Below the pieces are notes generated by a model. The model worked only from the letters and a program-made list of their open reading frames with translations. It ran no database searches and was not told the DNA's origin. Both the position numbers and the translations under genes were made by a program. From positions 1-35,857 of the forward strand of contig CALFVI010000070.1 in NCBI GenBank assembly GCA_937928775.1: 35,857 nt of DNA. The letters are read 5' to 3'. Numbering within the stretch: the first letter of the stretch is position 1; each line of letters begins with the position of its first letter. The stretch is from an uncultured Elioraea sp. Lineage in GTDB: Bacteria; Pseudomonadota; Alphaproteobacteria; Acetobacterales; Acetobacteraceae. Shown here in pieces: positions 32,833 to 35,857 of the stretch.

Positions 32833-34482
32833 ATGCCCGACTCCGCCCCTCCACCCTCCACCGCCCATGCTGAGGTGTGGGCACGGCTCGCCGCCCGTGC
32901 CGCCGACCCCGCCGCACGCAACGTGCGGGAGAAGCTCCGCCGCGACGCCAACCGTTTCCCCCGTTTCTCCGCTTCCGGCGCTGGGCTGGTGCTCGATCTT
33001 TCGCGCACTGCCCTTGATGAAGCCCTGCTTGCGGACCTCCTTGCTCTCGCCAAAGCGGCCGACCTGATCGGCGCCCTGAAGCGGCAGATGCGCGGCGAGA
33101 TCGTCAACCCGACCGAACGCCGCGCCGCCCTGCACACCGCGGCTCGCGCCCCTGACGGCGCAGGCATTCGCGCCGAAACTTCCGACGGCTGGCAGGACGC
33201 CTCGGCGCTGGTCGAGCGCGAGCGTGCGCGGCTGCGCGCCTTCGTGATCGGCGTCCACGACAGCACGATCACGACCGCCTCGGGCGTGCCTTTTGCCTCC
33301 GTGCTCAACCTCGGCATCGGCGGGTCGGATCTGGGCCCTGCGCTGGCGACCGAGGCGCTGGCCACCATTCGCCCCCGCCTTGCCGCCCGCTTCGTCGGCA
33401 ATGTCGACGGGCACGGGCTCGCTGCCACCCTTGCCGGGCTCGATCCCGCCCGCACCCTCGTCCTCGTCGCTTCGAAGTCTTTCACCACCCGAGAGACGAT
33501 GGTGAATGCGCGCGTCGTCCGCGCCTGGCTTTCGGGCGCCCTCGGCGAGGAGAAAGCTGCCCTGCACCTCGCTGCCCTCACTGCCAACAGGGCGGCGGCG
33601 GAGGCCTTCGGCATCGCGCCAGAGCGGATCTTCGCCTTCGGGGAATGGGTCGGAGGCCGCTATTCCCTCTGGTCAAGCATCGGCGCCGCAGTCGCGCTTG
33701 CCCGCGGCTGGGACGCCTTCGCCGGGCTTCTCGCCGGGGCGCAGGCGATGGACACCCACGCCATCAGCGCCCCGGCGCGGCGCAATCTTCCCTTGCTCCT
33801 CGCGCTGGCTCACACCTGGCACGCCAGCATCTGCGGATACCGCGCCTCCGCCTGCCTGCCCTACGATTCGCGGCTCGCCCGTCTGCCGGCCTGGCTGCAG
33901 CAGCTGGAGATGGAATCGAACGGCAAACGGGTGGATCTGGCGGGCCGTCCCGTCTCGTTCCCCACCGCGCCTGTGGTGTTCGGCGAACCGGGAACAAACG
34001 CGCAACACTCCTTCCTGCAGCTGATGCACCAGGGCACGGACATCATCCCCGCCGACATCGTCCTCATCGCCCGCCCCGACCACGACTTGGCCGAGAACCA
34101 CCAAATCCTTCTTGCCAACGCTTTGGCGCAGGGAGCGGCACTCGCGCTTGGGCAAAGCGAAGCGGAGGCGCGAGCTGAGGCCGAAGCCAAAGGCGAAGAC
34201 CCGGAGCTCGCCCCCCACCGAACCTTTCCCGGCGACCGTCCCTCCATCTTCATTTACCTGCCAAGGCTTGACCCTTTTCACCTTGGCGCGCTGCTGGCGC
34301 TCTACGAGCACAAGGTGGCGCTGCAGGCGGCACTGTGGCGGATCAACGCCTTCGACCAGTGGGGGGTGGAGCTTGGCAAGCGTCTCGCTCAGCCTCTCGA
34401 GCGGGCGCTGGCCACCGGCGACCCGGCCGGGCTCGACCCCGCCTCGGCCGGCGCGGTGCGCCTTCTCGCCGGGCTTGCCTGA
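32833..34482 (+). CDS. pgi: Glucose-6-phosphate isomerase
   Basis: A 549-residue cytosolic isomerase interconverting glucose-6-phosphate and fructose-6-phosphate. The signatures are NLGIGGSDLGP, SKSFTTRETM, EWVGGRYSLWSSIG and, near the C-terminus, FDQWGVELGK. The catalytic Glu lies in LEMESNGK. Length is that of the E. coli type. The ATG at 32833 matches family N-termini; it lacks a clear Shine-Dalgarno, and the open frame reaches further upstream. The stop overlaps the mutL start by one base (TGATG), so the two are coupled. Confidence 0.95.
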   Translation: MPDSAPPPSTAHAEVWARLAARAADPAARNVREKLRRDANRFPRFSASGAGLVLDLSRTALDEALLADLLALAKAADLIGALKRQMRGEIVNPTERRAALHTAARAPDGAGIRAETSDGWQDASALVERERARLRAFVIGVHDSTITTASGVPFASVLNLGIGGSDLGPALATEALATIRPRLAARFVGNVDGHGLAATLAGLDPARTLVLVASKSFTTRETMVNARVVRAWLSGALGEEKAALHLAALTANRAAAEAFGIAPERIFAFGEWVGGRYSLWSSIGAAVALARGWDAFAGLLAGAQAMDTHAISAPARRNLPLLLALAHTWHASICGYRASACLPYDSRLARLPAWLQQLEMESNGKRVDLAGRPVSFPTAPVVFGEPGTNAQHSFLQLMHQGTDIIPADIVLIARPDHDLAENHQILLANALAQGAALALGQSEAEARAEAEAKGEDPELAPHRTFPGDRPSIFIYLPRLDPFHLGALLALYEHKVALQAALWRINAFDQWGVELGKRLAQPLERALATGDPAGLDPASAGAVRLLAGLA

Positions 34483-35857
34483 TGGGCACGATCCGCCTTC
34501 TGCCGCCCGCGGTCGCCGACCGCATCGCCGCTGGCGAGGTGGTGGAACGGCCCGCCTCGGTGGTGAAGGAGCTGGTCGAGAACGCTCTTGATGCCGGGGC
34601 ACGGCGGATCGCGGTGGCGCTGGATGGCGGGGGATTGGAGCGGATCTCGGTCGAGGACGATGGAGTCGGCATCGCAGCAGAGGAGCTTCCTCTTGCCGTC
34701 GAGCGCCACGCCACCTCGAAGCTTGCCGACGAACGCCTGGTCGAGATCGCCACTTTGGGTTTTCGCGGCGAGGCGCTGCCGTCGATCGGAGCAGTGGCAC
34801 GGCTTTCCCTCGTCTCCCGCCCGCGCGGCGCGGCGGAAGCGGCGGAGATCACGGTCGAAGCTGGGGCGAAGGGGTCCGTTCGTCCGGCCGCTTCGGGGTT
34901 CGGCACGCGGGTCGTCGTGCGCGATCTCTTCTACTGCGCCCCCGCCCGGCTGAAGTTCCTCAAGAGCCCGCGTGCCGAGACCGAGGCCGCCTTGGCCGCT
35001 CTCCGCCGCCTCGCCCTCGTGCACCCCGAGGTCGCCTTCCGTGTCACCGTGGATGGGCGAGAGGTGCTTGCCCTCGCCGCCGGCGACCCGTTCCGCCGGA
35101 TGGCGGACCTTCTCGGCGACGAGATGGCACGCCATGCGGTTGCTGTTGGCGCCGAACGCGGCGCGCTTCGGCTTGCTGGGTGGGTGGGCCCGCCGAGCCT
35201 GACGCGGGCGACGCAGGCCGACCAGCATCTGGCGGTGAACCGCCGGCCGGTAACAGACCGTCTGCTGCGCACCGCGCTTCGCGTCGCCTATGGCGATACG
35301 ATCGCGGTCGGGCGTCATCCGGTGGCGGCGCTCTCCCTGCAGCTTCCGGCCGAGGCGGTGGACGTGAATGTGCACCCGGCCAAGGCTGAGGTGCGTTTCC
35401 GCGATGCTGAGGCGGTGCGGGGCTTTGTGATTTCCGCTGTGCGCGAGGCGCTGGGCGCGGGGCGGACGGTGGCGCCGGTGCCGCGGCACCCGCCCTCGTT
35501 CCGCTTCGCCGCCGCGCGCGCCTCCGCCCCCGCTCTGGCCGAGGCGCCCGCCCTTCCCCTCGCCGCCCCGCCTGCGGCACGCCCTTCCCCGGCGCCAGTG
35601 CCTGCCCCTGCCGACCATCCGCTCGGCGCTGCGCGGGCGCAGCTTCTTGGCACCTGGATCCTCGCCGAGACTTCGGACGGGGCGCTGATCCTGGTCGATC
35701 AGCACGCCGCCGCCGAACGGATCCGCCACGAGGGGCTGAAACGGGCGCTGGCCACGGAGGGAGGGGTCGCGAAGCAGGCGCTGCTCGTCCCCGCCGTGGT
35801 CGAGCTTTCACCCGCGCAGGCCGAGGCGGTGCTGGCGCGCGCCGAGGCGCTGGCCCG
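34482..35857 (+). CDS. mutL: DNA mismatch repair protein MutL (partial, 3' end missing)
   Basis: The first 458 residues of MutL; the gene runs past the window. The GHKL ATPase domain has catalytic Glu33 in ELVENALDAG, EDDGVGI and the lid motif TLGFRGEALPSIG. A Pro/Ala-rich linker at about residues 350-385 precedes the C-terminal domain. DQHAAAERIRHE, near residue 406, fits the endonuclease motif DQHA-x2-E-x4-E. So this MutL can probably nick DNA itself, as expected in bacteria without MutH. The start shares a base with the pgi stop. Confidence 0.96.
   Translation, partial: MGTIRLLPPAVADRIAAGEVVERPASVVKELVENALDAGARRIAVALDGGGLERISVEDDGVGIAAEELPLAVERHATSKLADERLVEIATLGFRGEALPSIGAVARLSLVSRPRGAAEAAEITVEAGAKGSVRPAASGFGTRVVVRDLFYCAPARLKFLKSPRAETEAALAALRRLALVHPEVAFRVTVDGREVLALAAGDPFRRMADLLGDEMARHAVAVGAERGALRLAGWVGPPSLTRATQADQHLAVNRRPVTDRLLRTALRVAYGDTIAVGRHPVAALSLQLPAEAVDVNVHPAKAEVRFRDAEAVRGFVISAVREALGAGRTVAPVPRHPPSFRFAAARASAPALAEAPALPLAAPPAARPSPAPVPAPADHPLGAARAQLLGTWILAETSDGALILVDQHAAAERIRHEGLKRALATEGGVAKQALLVPAVVELSPAQAEAVLARAEALA

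Noticed and set aside
31579-33567. 662-codon minus-strand frame across radA and pgi
   Set aside because: Shadow of radA in another frame running antisense into pgi; no recognisable motif.

Overview
The window is GC-rich and densely coded. It looks like chromosomal DNA of an alphaproteobacterium, probably Rhodospirillales/Acetobacteraceae-like. The supports are the radA/cvpA/purF/SDR neighbourhood, an ArsJ/GAPDH arsenic operon, an alphaproteobacterial style of sox cluster and a MutL with an endonuclease motif. The genus cannot be fixed from the sequence alone. No rRNA, tRNA, CRISPR array or intact insertion sequence was seen.

Layout. (1) 1-3.9 kb is housekeeping: the end of a DUF3422 gene, a divergent Lrp-type regulator and 4-hydroxyphenylpyruvate dioxygenase, msrA, a truncated membrane-protein remnant and a HAD hydrolase. 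(2) 4.0-16.4 kb is a periplasmic sulfur-oxidation (Sox) region. One minus-strand operon is soxE-soxF-soxC-soxD. A second minus-strand set is soxY-soxZ-soxB-soxV. Between them lie a class I cytochrome c, two periplasmic thioredoxins (SoxS-like and SoxW-like), a GlcG/HbpS-like protein and a DsrE-like protein. A small arsR-permease-thioredoxin operon sits inside the sox region. No soxX or soxA is present. (3) 16.6-22.9 kb is mixed: an RlmM-like methyltransferase, DUF423, a NUDIX hydrolase, a DUF2225-like protein, an M48 protease, a small lipoprotein and an AtzG/AtzE-type amidase pair. (4) 22.9-27.2 kb is a four-gene arsenic operon: an ArsR-ArsC fusion, GAPDH, ArsJ and Acr3. (5) 27.3-35.9 kb is SDR, purF, cvpA, a PEP-CTERM protein gene, radA, pgi and the start of mutL.

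How the genes work together. SoxYZ carries the sulfur substrate on the C-terminal Cys of SoxY. SoxB hydrolyses the terminal sulfonate. SoxCD oxidises the sulfane sulfur, and SoxEF is a flavocytochrome c sulfide dehydrogenase. SoxV, SoxW and SoxS supply periplasmic reductant. SoxXA, needed to load thiosulfate, must be encoded elsewhere or be absent. The arsenic operon couples arsenate reduction (ArsC) and Acr3 efflux with the GAPDH/ArsJ route, which exports 1-arseno-3-phosphoglycerate.

The most unusual items are these. A lower-GC PEP-CTERM gene sits between radA and cvpA with its own near-consensus sigma-54 promoter. The ArsR-ArsC fusion keeps a strong internal ribosome binding site. The sox cluster lacks soxXA and has a shortened, single-haem SoxD. 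A 10-bp motif is shared upstream of soxE and soxY. The soxC start region is an 18-bp tandem duplication.
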